A DNA stretch of 64,000 nucleotides from positions 8,850,441-8,914,440 of the forward strand of contig CM070561.1 in assembly GCA_036346405.1 (NCBI GenBank), read 5' to 3'. The notes beneath the pieces were generated by a model that saw nothing but the letters and a program-made list of their open reading frames with translations, searched no databases and was not told the origin of the DNA. The position numbers and the translations under genes are program-made. The stretch's first letter is position 1, and each line of letters opens with the position of its first letter. Below are positions 48,001 through 58,724 of this stretch, in pieces. Source of the stretch: Phyllostachys edulis (Eukaryota > Streptophyta > Magnoliopsida > Poales > Poaceae).

Positions 48001-50543
48001 GCTTTCCAATTCCAAGTGAATCCGGCAATAAATTTTGAAATTCTGTGCGCATTTAGAACCTCGATCCTTTCCACGCCCGATCCGGCCTTCACCTTCCTTT
48101 CTCTCGTCCTTAATGCCCCAATCACCGTCGACATTACCACATGGGCTTCTTGTGCCGCACGCAGCTCCGCCTGTGCCCTCGCTCTATTTAAGCACGCCTC
48201 GGCTTTGCCTTGGCCTCCTCACCTCAGCATCGCCAACCATTGCCATCCTCCCTCCCTATAGCGCCCCAATTTTGAGGTTGAACGCCGACGACCGAAGCTC
48301 CTTCAACCTCCGATTCTGCCGTCGTCAAGGCCGATCCACCCCCTTCGTCTACGCCATCGACTTCTCGACGTCACCGCCAACCTCGTGCGCACACTCGTTC
48401 GACCCGAGAACAACCAGAGCATCTTCTTCGCCGTCGACCTAACGCTGCTATCGCTAAACACCTCGTCACCGGCCACCTTGTCGCACCCTACCGCTGCAAG
48501 GATGCACCAAGTCCCCTATCACTCCTCTCTCTTTTGCGCACACTCACGCCCCTCACCGTGGCGCGTAGCACCTGCGAGGGTGTCACCAGAGCATCGCCAT
48601 CCTCGAGTCGAAGTGGCACGCACACGTGTGCGCTACGATGGCACCACCTTAGCGCCTCGCGTCCGCATTAGTGCCACATGTAAACCACGTCAGCACTTGC
48701 ACAGCCCTAGCACTGTAGCGTGCACTGGGTCCACCATAGACCTTTGACTGTTCGTGGACCTAGTCCATTGACTAGGGGCCCACATGTTATAGAGAGAAAA
48801 ATCTTTTTCCTTTAGAAAATAATTCGACCGGAAATTGATTTTCGAGTGCTGACGTAATCTTGTGCAGTAAATTGATTTTCCTTTAGAAAAATAATTCAGG
48901 AAATTCAATGAAATCTGTTTTTTAAGGTTTTCTTTAGGTTTAAACTTCCAAGGGTTCATTCTCCTTCATACGAACTCCGATTTTATCGATTCAAATTTCT
49001 AAATTCATGTAAATTCAAGATCTAGACAACTAAACCAAAATTATTTAATTTGGAGTTAATTTGAATTTTCATTTGAATTTATTTGAGTTTATTTGAAATT
49101 GGCTTATTTTCACGTATAGATTTCGACGAATTCGGAGAACTTGAATTAGAAGAAGAAGAGTCCTTCGAACAAGGAAAGTTATGACCTTAAACATGCTGAT
49201 CCTATTAATTTAAATTATTTAATTTTGTTTTAAGTTATTATTGCATGCATAATTCTATTCAATTATTTTAATTCCTATTTAAAAATGCCTAGCTAATCTA
49301 TTCCCTTTGTATGGCCAATGTTAATGTCGAATTGTCATCCCCTTGTCACCACAGATAAAATAAATTAAAATTTGGAAGATTATATGCTTAGTTCATGCTT
49401 AGACCAAAGTCTTGTATTTGGGGAGTTTTAGCCAAAATATTCAAATTTGATTTAAATTAAGTCTATGGTATTGTTTTACCATAGAGAGTTTAGAAAAATG
49501 ATTTTACTTGTGAAATAAAATGGTTTAGACTTGGGCATAATGGATGTTGGTATGGTGTAAGTTGATGCATAGGATTGATTCATTTCTATGATCGAGTCCA
49601 GGGTTGTGGAATGTTGCCCAAGTCAGTTAAGGACCGATCTTCGAGCGTATTTTGCTACGCCCCGTCGTACTATCACATGTCCTGAGTGGGAAGGACCTGG
49701 CTAATTAATTTTCAACGTTTCCCTGTGGTCGTGCCATTCGGTTGTGTGGGTGTTTGTACGACCTACTTTCATGTATTCCCACCTAGCGCAAGAGGGGGCT
49801 TAAATCCAGTGGATGGTTAGTCCAAGGGAAGCGAATCCTTAGCTAGGCGAGACTATGGTGGGATGATGCTTTGTAAAGGCCTTGACACATGCTCTAGAGT
49901 GCTTACCTAAGGTAGTGAGCGGTGGTATCGACGGATGCCAAATAAACTAGAGAAATTGTGTTATGTAGGTAAAGCTGTACAATCTCTACAGAGTGTAAAA
50001 CTATTCGAATAAACGTGTCCACAGTCATGGACATGCTGAGCAAGGCTACTCAAGTTAGAATTTGGTTTTGTTTATAAAATGAATTTAGCAAATAATTTTA
50101 GGATGGTTAATCCTTGTGGTAAAATTGGGCGGTTAGCCATGTGATAGGAGGGTACCCTTCACCATTCATGCATGGAGGTTATCCACTTGCATGCATTATA
50201 TTATGTTATTAGGTGTAACTTGCGAGCATGGAAGTTGTGCTCATTCTTGCTGAATAATATTTATTCAAGTGGAGAATTTTACTAAGACGGTGAGGATCAA
50301 GATGAATATGCTACGCCCCTAGACGATTGCCTGCGGTGAATGGTGTGGCCTACTTACTTATTTTGTTTCTGTTGTTCTTTATATTTGGCCTTATGCCCAA
50401 TTATGTAATAAAACTCTGATTATCAATTAATAAAATACGTGATATGATTTTGCTATCACTTTTGTTGACTGTGTATACTAGTTATTCCTAGACTAGTGTA
50501 TGAAACACAGAGAATCCGGGATCCTTCATTTCCAGGTTCGACA
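45022..50543 (+). mobile_element. 3' LTR of the Gypsy element, with a nested solo LTR
   Basis: It starts TGTAATAACTCAATTTTT just after the polypurine tract. It continues past the inserted solo LTR (45387-47820) through a GC-rich leader (47830-48730), a cccacatgtta phrase near 48779, and the shared LTR block at 49787-50034. The best end is ccaggttcgaca at 50543, by analogy with ctaggtctgaca of the LTR at 11264. Net length without the insertion and one TSD is about 3.08 kb. The frames at 47905-48747 are leader shadows. Confidence 0.72.
45387..47820 (-). mobile_element. Solo Gypsy LTR in reverse orientation, 2434 bp, TSD CCCTC
   Basis: On the minus strand it starts TGTAATACCCCGAATATTG at 47820 and ends CAGGGTGTTACA at 45387. 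CCCTC lies on both sides (45382-45386 and 47821-47825). The first 45 bp closely match the LTR at 52129, so they are one superfamily of LTR. A GC-rich leader lies at about 47660-47330 (minus strand), followed by degenerate repeats of roughly 170 bp. No internal domain is present. It interrupts the LTR at 45022-50543. Confidence 0.88.
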
Positions 50544-50757
50544 TGAAGTCCAAAGGAAGTCGAAGATTGAAGAGAAAGAACAATAGCATTGCTATCGCAA
50601 GGCATGTTGTGCTTTGATCATACTGCTCCTATTTTTCCAAAATTACTTTGTTTCTCAAAGTATTGCATGCTAATCCAATTATTAATTATTTTACTATTTT
50701 GGGATTAGTTATGCAACCTATTTGATTATGCCCGCCTTGATAATTGTATTACCATGA
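50544..50757. other. Short unassigned spacer
   Basis: A/T-rich sequence between the end of the Gypsy LTR and a CACTA end. No feature seen. Confidence 0.5.
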
Positions 50758-50784
50758 CACTACTACAAAGAGGCCAATATTGGA

Positions 50785-51015
50785 CGCCTCATCATAGACG
50801 GTTGACTAAAACCATCTGTATTACATGCAATCACGCATGCTTTTGGTTTAGAGGCCGCTGCAGATTCGCTACGCTAAAACCATTTGTGAAGAGGTAATAT
50901 CACGACGGTTCATAGCTAAAAGCTATCATGAATTATCATAGGCGGTTATTGTTAATAACCGTCGTGATATTACTACATATCACGAGCGGTTTTTGTTATA
51001 ACCATCTGTGATAAT
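50785..51015. repeat. CACTA 5' subterminal motif array
   Basis: About eight alternating copies of a gacggtt/aaccgtc core with flanking tcacga or tcata. It is related to the arrays at 10255-10446 and 59678-60095. Confidence 0.8.
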
Positions 51016-51831
51016 ATTGCTCTGACTCGATTGAAGCCGATGAGTTCTTAAATCGCCGATGTGCGCGTCTCTTCGTCGCATCCGCTTCAGCTTCCCGATG
51101 CGTCTCTTCGTCTCACGCTCCGAATTTATTCCTTGTTTTATAAAAAAGATCATCCACCATCGAAGATGTTCATCCCCACATATAGATGATCTAGTACTTA
51201 TAAAAAACAGAAATGGCTGCCTCTTCTGTTTCCTTGTCGCTGGCATTGATGGCCTACCTGGCCGCACTGTACAAGCACCACTCTCATTGTACGTTGAACC
51301 ATGCTGTGGAAGAACACTGTTTCAATAGTGTCTTCAGCCCTCTGTCCGAGAATTTGCCGGAGCAGGTGATGCCCACCTTCCGCCGTCTTGACATCCTCCT
51401 CTGCCACATCTTCCGGGTGATCTCCCACTTTCGGCAAGTTTACCTCGTCATCGACGCGGTCCTCCAAGACGACGTTGCACGTCTCCAGGAGGCTTGCCGT
51501 CACTTGACTCTATGTCGAGGTGGCGGCGGCAAAAGTCGACCATCTTTGAGACCCTTAAGCAAGGAAGAGAGCCTATGTGCTCAATTCTTCTTGGTTCAAC
51601 AATCAGGGTCTTTGGGAGACACTTTCGAGCAGCTGCGTCGTGGTGGATGCATTTCAGGCTTCGTTCGATCACGAACCATCCGCCCCTGATGCCACCGCAT
51701 ACAAAGTATTGAAGACAAAGATAGCAGCCTACCTCCGCCACTAGAAAAACTTTGTTATATGTTGAAAATTCCAAAATGTAAAAAAAAAATCTAGTTTGGA
51801 GGTGAAGTTACAATATTAATTATATGTTGAA

Positions 51832-51915
51832 TTATTACTCTCTCTCTCTCTATATATATATATATAAGAGACGGCTTAGTGAAACAAATTAATTAATTAT
51901 ATATATATCCGATCT

Positions 51916-51997
<82 letters not shown>
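51832..51997. repeat. Microsatellites (CT)n(TA)n and (TA)n(GT)n
   Basis: A CT run passes into TA (51835-51866). A longer compound tract, (AT)n at 51919-51950 followed by (GT)n at 51951-51997, lies downstream. Such tracts are prone to slippage, so their lengths may vary between individuals or assemblies. Confidence 0.95.
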
Positions 51998-51998
<1 letters not shown>

Positions 51999-52128
51999 TG
52001 ATAAAGCAAATTTTCAAAGATATTTAAATGACAAAATTGACATATAAACATATAATTTCTTCATGTCATGTAAGTGTATATACAAGATAAATATACTTGA
52101 GAAAAACCATCTATTATATGGGACATAT

Positions 52129-53795
52129 TATAATACCCCGAATATCAATTAAAGAGAATAATATTCGGGAGAGCGAAACTTATTAATTTTGAATGCATCA
52201 AAGGTTAGAGATGGAATCTGGTTCAAATTCTGTTTTCTTAGCATGTTTGGACCTTGGGCTCTTGGCCCTTTGTGCAACAGCCTGTAGTGGGCCGGCCCAA
52301 GTGGGAAAATAAGGGGGGAAGGCACCCCCATAACCCTAGTCATCCATCTATCCCACCCCTGGCCGAACTCCTGCTCCTTTTTAGTTGTCGCCGCCATTTT
52401 TTCTCTCTTCTTTGTTGCAGTGGTGATTACACGCCGCCACTCCTTATGATGTTGCCGCTCAAGGCCCCTACTGCCCCGCCTTGTGGCTCCTACCCGGCCG
52501 CCTCCTCCGGCCTGCGCGACAACCCTATAGCCTCCTTTCTCTTGGCTGGTTCCGCTTGGCGCCGCCGCTACCTACGGCGCCTCCTCTCTCCCTCCAGCCC
52601 GGCTCCGCTCGCCACCACCGCTGGTGAGCCGACCTGCTGTCGCCCCTTCTCGGTTCGCCGTGAAGCCGCTCGATGGCCTCCCGGCCACCGGCCTCCTAGC
52701 TCCGTGCGGTCTCCCCTAGCTCCCCTCCGGCCCGTCGCCGACTCCGGCAGCTGCGACGCCACCAGCACACCGCTCTCTAGTCGATCCATGCCGCCGTCGG
52801 GACTCAAGGCCACCGCTACCCCCAGCCGACGTCGTCAGCCTCAAGCGGATGCCTCCGCCACTGCCACCGGTATCTAGCTCCACAAGCAGTGACTTGCGAG
52901 GTAGTAGCTGCCAGGTGGTCCCAAGTACTTCCATATTCAGAAACGGTTATCATCGTGCATCCTTTAGAGAAGAAATTCAAGCAGTTCTGGATTGGTTATC
53001 TCCTCATACGCCAAACTGCTCACCTACTGGGAAATCGCTTGTCATACCAGAGTTTTATGAAACTTTGTTGGGAAGCACACTATCTATTGGCAGCTATGAG
53101 GCCTGTTCTTTCATGGGATGCACTAGCTCAATCCTAGGAGCACTAACTGCCTTCATTGAGCTCTCCCCTTATAGACCCTGTGGGACTTATGTTTTCTTGA
53201 CAAGCAGTGAACAGCTGATTGTTCTCACAAATTCAGATGATGTATTGCAGTTGCTATTTTACTCCCTTCAGTTGGACCCCCAACAACGATTACTTGATGC
53301 TGCTGCCGGAAGCTCAAGTGTTCACTAGCAATATGAATCAATTAAGCAAAACATGGTGCAAGAGAAAGTTTGTGTGGATTACCTAGGAGCCCTTTTCGTC
53401 AGCCCTTCCTGGTAGACAGAAGTAAGGAAGAATGCTCTTAATCCTAAGTGAAAGCCAGTGATTTTGAATCTCCAGCAGATTGGAAGTAAGGTTGTTAGGC
53501 TGTGTGCAATGGAATGGAGGGGCAATATATAGTATGTCGTACCTGCACTTTTCTTCTATGTGGAAATAGAGAGGTATTGAACCTTTGGCAAGTCAGAAAA
53601 ATTAGTGAGTTGATCATTTGGGTTAATTCCTTTTACTTGGTTTATTGATTATTACCTTTGATATCTATTGGAACCTCCAGTATGGTTACTATACAAAGGA
53701 TGTTCTGCCGAAATTTAGAATTTTGTCTTAGGTTTTGATTTGTTACTTTGTTAATTTAGTAGCATTCCAGGCTCATATTGGGCTGGGGTGTTACA
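52129..53795 (+). mobile_element. Solo LTR, 1667 bp, TSD CATAT, nested in the CACTA element
   Basis: It starts TATAATACCCCGAATATC (TG changed to TA) and ends GGGCTGGGGTGTTACA at 53795. CATAT flanks it (52124-52128 and 53796-53800). The start matches the minus-strand LTR at 47820. A GC-rich leader lies at 52300-52880. The following part contains coding-like text (next entry) that is unusual for an LTR. CACTA subterminal motifs continue directly after the right TSD. Confidence 0.85.
52930..53578 (+). pseudogene. Unidentified decayed coding sequence inside the solo LTR
   Basis: One frame reads through about 215 codons with protein-like composition: SFREEIQAVLDWLSP, KSLVIPEFYETLLGSTLS, SSEQLIVLTNSDDVLQLL, VQEKVCVDYLGALFV, VILNLQQIGSKVVRLCAMEW. 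It is interrupted by stops at 53326, 53413, 53446 and 53530. At least the first three fit CAG or TGG turned into a stop codon, the decay seen in true TE genes here. I recognise no domain; the pattern of hydrophobic and charged residues suggests an alpha-helical host protein. It could be a captured host-gene segment or unfamiliar element sequence. Confidence 0.4.
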
Positions 53796-53892
53796 CATAT
53801 CACGGACGGTTCTATTGTGGAACCGTCTGTGATAATTATCACTGACGGTTCTATAATAGAATCATCTGTGATAAGTCTCTTTATTAGTAGGA

Positions 53893-54293
53893 GCCCGGCC
53901 GCTAGGGTATGCGCCCGCCCTAACTCGTCACTCCCTAGCGCACTTACTCTTGTCCGTTCCCCTCCCCACCTCAATGCCGTCGCCCGACCCCGTCGCCGTC
54001 ACCGCCGATTGTGACACCACTCTGCACTGCACAAGACACTCGTACAATAGTAGTGTCTTGTGTAGTTTTAAGGTCGTGCCACAACTACGGTGACGCCGTC
54101 ACCCAAGCCACTGGGCTTGGCCCCGTGTGTCGCTTATGCCACCATGGCTTGGTTCTCCTGCTCGGCCTCCTGCGCTCGGGCCCTAGCCCCCCTAGCTTTG
54201 TTTTCCCCATCCTCCCACTATTCTCCTCTAGATCTATTAGCTTAATGTCTTTTGTTGAGTTTGATTTTTATGCTTGAGCCTTAAGTTGTGTCC
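53893..54293. other. Unassigned GC-rich spacer with a hairpin
   Basis: Sequence between the CACTA element and the Copia LTR. It contains a perfect 11-bp inverted repeat (54030-54040 and 54052-54062) around an 11-base loop. No gene is supported. Confidence 0.5.
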
Positions 54294-56150
54294 TGATGTT
54301 TGTGTCTTTAAACCCAACAAGAACACCATGCAACAAGTTGAGAATTCTTTTGAAATGTGAGAATAGTTGCTTGGTGTTCTTCACTACTACAGAAAAGGTG
54401 TGGATATCTTGGGAATATTCTTATGATCTTAGGATGATGTTACAATTGGCAATATCGTTAAAGGTTTGTCGAATCACGCATTTTCATCAAAGTTTCAAAG
54501 GCTGTCAGGTCAAGTGCGGTCAGACCGGCGTTCATGGTGCGGTCAAATCGGCTGGCGGTCGGGGCCGGCGTTCAATCTTTCGGTCGACCGCTGCTGCATC
54601 GACCGATTTTGTCTTGTTTCATCGTCCAAATTGTTGCGATGAGTTTTTTGTTAAGTCAAGGACTTGGGCTTCAGTGCATATGTGTTGCATGATGCATATT
54701 TTCACTAACGTGGGTCAAGTTGTGAAGAACTTGTTCCCGGATTCGATTTCTTTGTTTATTTGTGTGCAGGACACTTGGAGGTCAACGACGGTCAACGGCG
54801 AGGATGATCGGGACTAAGTTGGAGAGCTGAGGTCCAGAATGATCAAGGATGTTGGGTGAGGTCAATGGACTCAAACATGGTGCAGAATGGACAAAGGTGA
54901 CCGAACGAGCAGTTCGGTGCGACTGGATGGATCAAGCGCCGCGGGGGTTGGTGCAAGTGCTATGGTGGTTTCGGCAGGAGCCAGACGGGAGAGACTTGCC
55001 GACATGATGAGAGCCGTTGATCTACCTACACGTGGCGAAGCAGGCGATTGCTTCACCAAGATTGGACTCGGTCTTTAGAGAAGGACCGAGAAGGGGTATT
55101 TTGGTAATTTCACCAAATACTACCTTGGTAACTCTTTTGGCTAAATCACAGCGTGAGACGACGTATGGAGAAGTGGTTTAGGTCAAGAGAAGATGAAGAC
55201 GGCGTTTTGAGATGCGTGCGTGTGTCCCGTTTATGTTGGGCCTTAACGGGAGCCCATTAGGGTTAACTCTTCTAGAAGCTAGGCCTCTCTATAAATAGGA
55301 GGGGGTGCTGTCAAGCAACCCCCAAGCACTTCATTTGCAAAACCCTAGTTTGTCTTAGGGCTTAGAAAGGAAAGGAGAGGATTAGGGTTTTAGAGGATGG
55401 ATTGATTGGAGTGCTCATCTTGTGAGCTTTGTCCTCCTTTAGGGAGCGGCTGTAAACCAGCAACAATCACGAATCAATCTATGCAAGATTTCTCAAAGTT
55501 GAGTTCCTATTTGTTCTTGCTCTCTATTTCTTGATTTTGGGCTTTTCTTTGATCCTTTGATTCTCTGTTGGTTTCTTGCCCCAATCTACCTTGCTGTGAC
55601 ATGTGGGAATACATCTAGGATCATCTTGATCATCAATCACCCACAAGCAAGTGTTTAGATCAAGTTTTCGTTCTTGCTCGGTTTTGAACCAATCTTCGTT
55701 CAAATGGAAAAAGGTCGAATCTTTGACATGGATCTACTCAATCGTTGCTTGGAAGAGGTTCCTAATATCCTTAGAAAGGTGTGTTCCAAATTTGGTCAAG
55801 TTTGGCCGTGTAGATCAAAAGTTAGACCGATTTTCGTTTTGGTTCTTGGGCTGTCGGCACTGTTTCTGGTCAGGTCTGGTCAGACCACGCTTGAGCCGCC
55901 GGTCAGACCACCCACCGGTTTGACCGCGCAATAGCCGTCGGTAAGACTGGACCCGAGGGTTTGTTCTCTGTGTTTTGGGACTTTTGCTTCGGGGTTTGAT
56001 CGGATTCAACACAGGTCATACATTGTTCTTGTATACAGATCTTCATAGCTTCTATAGCTATTGGAGTGAAAGTAGTGTTGAGTTCGATTGAGGTGAAAAA
56101 TAAAGAAAGCGTCTATTCACCCCCCCTCTAGGCGCCTTTCTGGTCCTACA
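54294..56150 (+). repeat. 5' LTR of the Copia element, 1857 bp
   Basis: It runs from TGATGTTTGTGTC to ggtcctaca, with the primer site two bases after its end. The start is supported by the minus-strand LTR fragment at 1195-2159, whose similarity begins at the same TGATGTTTG. It contains a TATA box at 55290. A 63-codon frame at 54887-55078 has a same-length counterpart in the other copy. Confidence 0.88.
55290..55297 (+). promoter_or_regulatory. TATA box of the Copia LTR promoter
   Basis: tataaata in the context ctctctataaatagga, about 860 bp before the LTR end. Transcription of the element probably starts about 30 bp downstream, near 55325. Confidence 0.75.
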
Positions 56151-56152
56151 AG

Positions 56153-56166
56153 TGGTACCAGAGCTC
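56153..56166 (+). other. Primer binding site, initiator tRNA-Met
   Basis: tggtaccagagctc lies two bases after the LTR. It matches the complement of the tRNA-iMet 3' end (TGGTATCAGAGC) except for one base. Confidence 0.88.
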
Positions 56167-56206
56167 GGTTAGCTCTTCTCATAGATCTTAACCAGTCTGA
56201 GGGGCC

Positions 56207-58724
56207 ATGGCATCTAACAAGTATTCCACCAAACCACCTGTGTTTGATGGAGTCGATTTTGCTTACTGGAAGGCTCGCATGCATGCCTACATCGAGGCTC
56301 AAGGGCACATAATTTGGCTTAAGGTCAAAAATCCCTATGTTGTGCCAGCCAATGACGATGTGATCACTCCAGATGTTGAGGCTAATAGCAAGGCTCGAAA
56401 CTTTCTAATTCAAGGGCTTAGTCGATCTGAGTTTGAGCGTGTTGCTCATTTGAGGTCTGCTCATGAGATTTGGAAGACCCTCTGTGAATACCACGAGGGC
56501 TCTACTGCGATCAAGGAAGTGAGACAGAACCAACTCAACAAAGAATACTCAAAGATCGAACAAAGGCCAGGTGAATCTTTGGATGAGCTGTGGGGAAGGT
56601 TCTCCAAGATCCTTCATGATTTACGTGATGTGGATCTTGTATTCACTGAATCTGAAAATGCACGTCAGCTCTTGGGTGCTCTTGATGTGAAGGTTTGGGG
56701 GATGAAAATCACTTCCATCAATAACAACACTATCATGAGTGAGCTTACCATGGATAAGCTCTACTCGAGGTTGAAGACGCATGAGATTGATTTCATCTCG
56801 CGTCTCCCCAAGATAGAGTCGATGGCTTTAGTGGCTGACCCATCTAAGGATAGTTCTTCTGATTCTTTGGATTTTGGCTCATTTGGGTTTTCATTGTCCG
56901 CTTTACACTCTTTGAGCGATGAGCAGCTAGAGAAGCTACTTGAGGATGATTTAGCCCTCCTATCCACAAAATTTTCAAGAGTCTACAACAAGGTGAGGAG
57001 CAGAAGGAGAGGTGACCTTGTCACTTGCTTTGAGTGTGGTGAGCCAAACCACATTCGTGCCAGGTGCCCCAAGCTAAAGGGCAAGGAGGAGAAGGACTCC
57101 CAGAGGCGTCCTCAAGCTAGGGATGCAAAAGCCAAGAAGCCCGTCTATCGCAAGTTCGTCAGCCGGGTCCTTGCCGTTCTTGAGAGTGTTGATATGAGCG
57201 ATGTGGACCCAGGGATGGAGGACGACGACGATGATTCTCATGGCAAGAAGAAGGCCCATGATTTTATTGGCATGTGCTTCATGGCCAAGGACTTGCACGA
57301 CATCAACTCCTCCAACGACGACGACCCTTTCAGTGATCCCGATGAGGTATGTCCCTCACTCAATGATATGAAATGTGCTTTGGTCGTTGCTGAACAAAAA
57401 CTAAAGAAGCAAGCTAAAATGATTAAGAGACAGGACACCATGATTGATAATTTGAACCTAGAAGTTGTTAGGCTTAAATCCATTAATTCTATTGATGTTT
57501 GTGATTCTTGCTCTAGCTTGCATAATAAATTGACCAATCTGAAATCTGCTCATTCCTCTGTTGCGAATCAACTTAAAGATGCTCTTGATGAACTAGAATC
57601 TCTCAAGTCTAGTCCTGTGCATGGATCTTTGTTGCTCTAGATGTGACTTCTGTAGATGCTATTCCTTTACCTTGCTCAAATTGTGCTTTGCTTGAATTAA
57701 AATTGGATAGCACTACAAAAGAATTGCTGAAATTTGATGCTAATCACACTTGCTCTCATTGTGAGGATAATAAGATTAAAATGAAAGAAATGACTGAAAT
57801 AGTTCTTCATTCTAAATCTGCATCATGTGAAAATTGCATTAAACTCACAATGGAGAATGAAGCTCTAAACAAGACTCTAGAGGAGAAAGCTAAAATTGAA
57901 CAATCCATGTCCATGACTGCTTCCAAGAAAGTTATTGATTTTGCTTCTTGTGCTTTTTGTACTGAAATTGGAACAAATTTAGATGAGGTACAAGAGGCGT
58001 TTAGAGTCAAATTCAAAGAGCAAGTGAGTAGGATTAAGAATGCATCTTGTGTATCTTGTGAGGCTTTAAAGGTTGAGGTAGCTCTTGTTAAAGAAAAGCT
58101 TGCTAGGACAATCAAGTTGAATAAGTGTGTCACCTGTAAGGACCTAGCTAAAGAAAATGATTACCTCAAAAAGACTTTTGAGAGATTTTTTAGTGGGAAG
58201 AAGAACCTCAACATGATCCTTGACCAATCTATGGTGAGTGTGAAGAAAAGTGGCCTAGGATTTAATTCCCTAGAGCATTCCAAGAACCATCCACCTAAGA
58301 TTGTGAGAGCTATTGAGAGTGGTATATTTGAGGTAGAACCTTCTGTGCCATCTAAGGTAGTCTTTAGATCTGTAGGTTTTGCCCAAACCCCATCAAGCAA
58401 GACAGATGCTTCTACTTCATTAGGTCAGACCCCTCAAAAGATCAAGTACCATTGCACCTTCTGCAAGAAGGATGGCCACATCGTTGAGTTCTGCTTCCGT
58501 AGAGCCAAATTGAGAGGAAGGAGAGGATGAGTGCCTTGAGGACCATTAGAGGAGTTCCCTCATTTGTGACAGTCTCTAGAGCCAAACAACCTGTCTTTCC
58601 TGCTAGACATAGACCTAGGTTCGTAGATGACCCCTTTGACTCTTTTGGTGGCTCTAGGCAGCATTTTGGGTTAGGATATCGTGAGGAGAGACCACGGGTA
58701 GCATCTAGACAGGGGGAATACTGA
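56207..58724 (+). pseudogene. Copia Gag with extended CxxC/coiled-coil region, frameshifted
   Basis: The start MASNKYSTKPPVFDG and YWKARMHAYIEAQ mark the UBN2/Copia Gag domain (about codons 5-210, with LDELWGRFSKILHDLR). A CX2CX4HX4C knuckle (CFECGEPNHIRARC) sits at about codons 274-287, followed by acidic and coiled-coil segments. The first frame stops at 57638. The text continues one frame over (57643-58530) with six spaced CxxC motifs between helical stretches and a second knuckle, CTFCKKDGHIVEFC. It shifts frame again near 58527. Long Gags of this layout occur in SIRE/Maximus-type Copia elements. Gag binds RNA and builds the particle; the CxxC part has no role I can name. Confidence 0.88.

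Larger units (their letters stand above)
50758..53892. mobile_element. CACTA-type element, non-autonomous, with a nested solo LTR
   Basis: The left end CACTACTACAAAGAGG at 50758 is followed by inverted subterminal motifs (tcatagacggttg, cacgacggttcatag, aaccgtcgtgat, tcacgagcggtt) up to about 51015. The same motifs resume at 53799-53875 after the nested LTR. The right end is probably ctctttattagtag near 53890, the complement of the left end with its last bases altered, so no clean TSD can be shown. The interior (51050-51780) has frames of up to 158 codons that I cannot identify. No TNP2 or TNPA motif is visible. Confidence 0.65.

Noticed and set aside
47905..48747. Three overlapping frames of 118-135 codons
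   Set aside because: GC-rich leader of the Gypsy LTR, with no domain.
51213..51689. 158-codon frame in the CACTA interior as a gene
   Set aside because: No recognisable domain and comparable open frames on the other strand. Noted under the CACTA entry only.
54045..54054. aatagtagtg as the right end of the CACTA element starting at 50758
   Set aside because: The next three bases (TCT) do not match the left flank TGA, and the motif is part of a local hairpin. The match near 53890 to the left terminus is longer.
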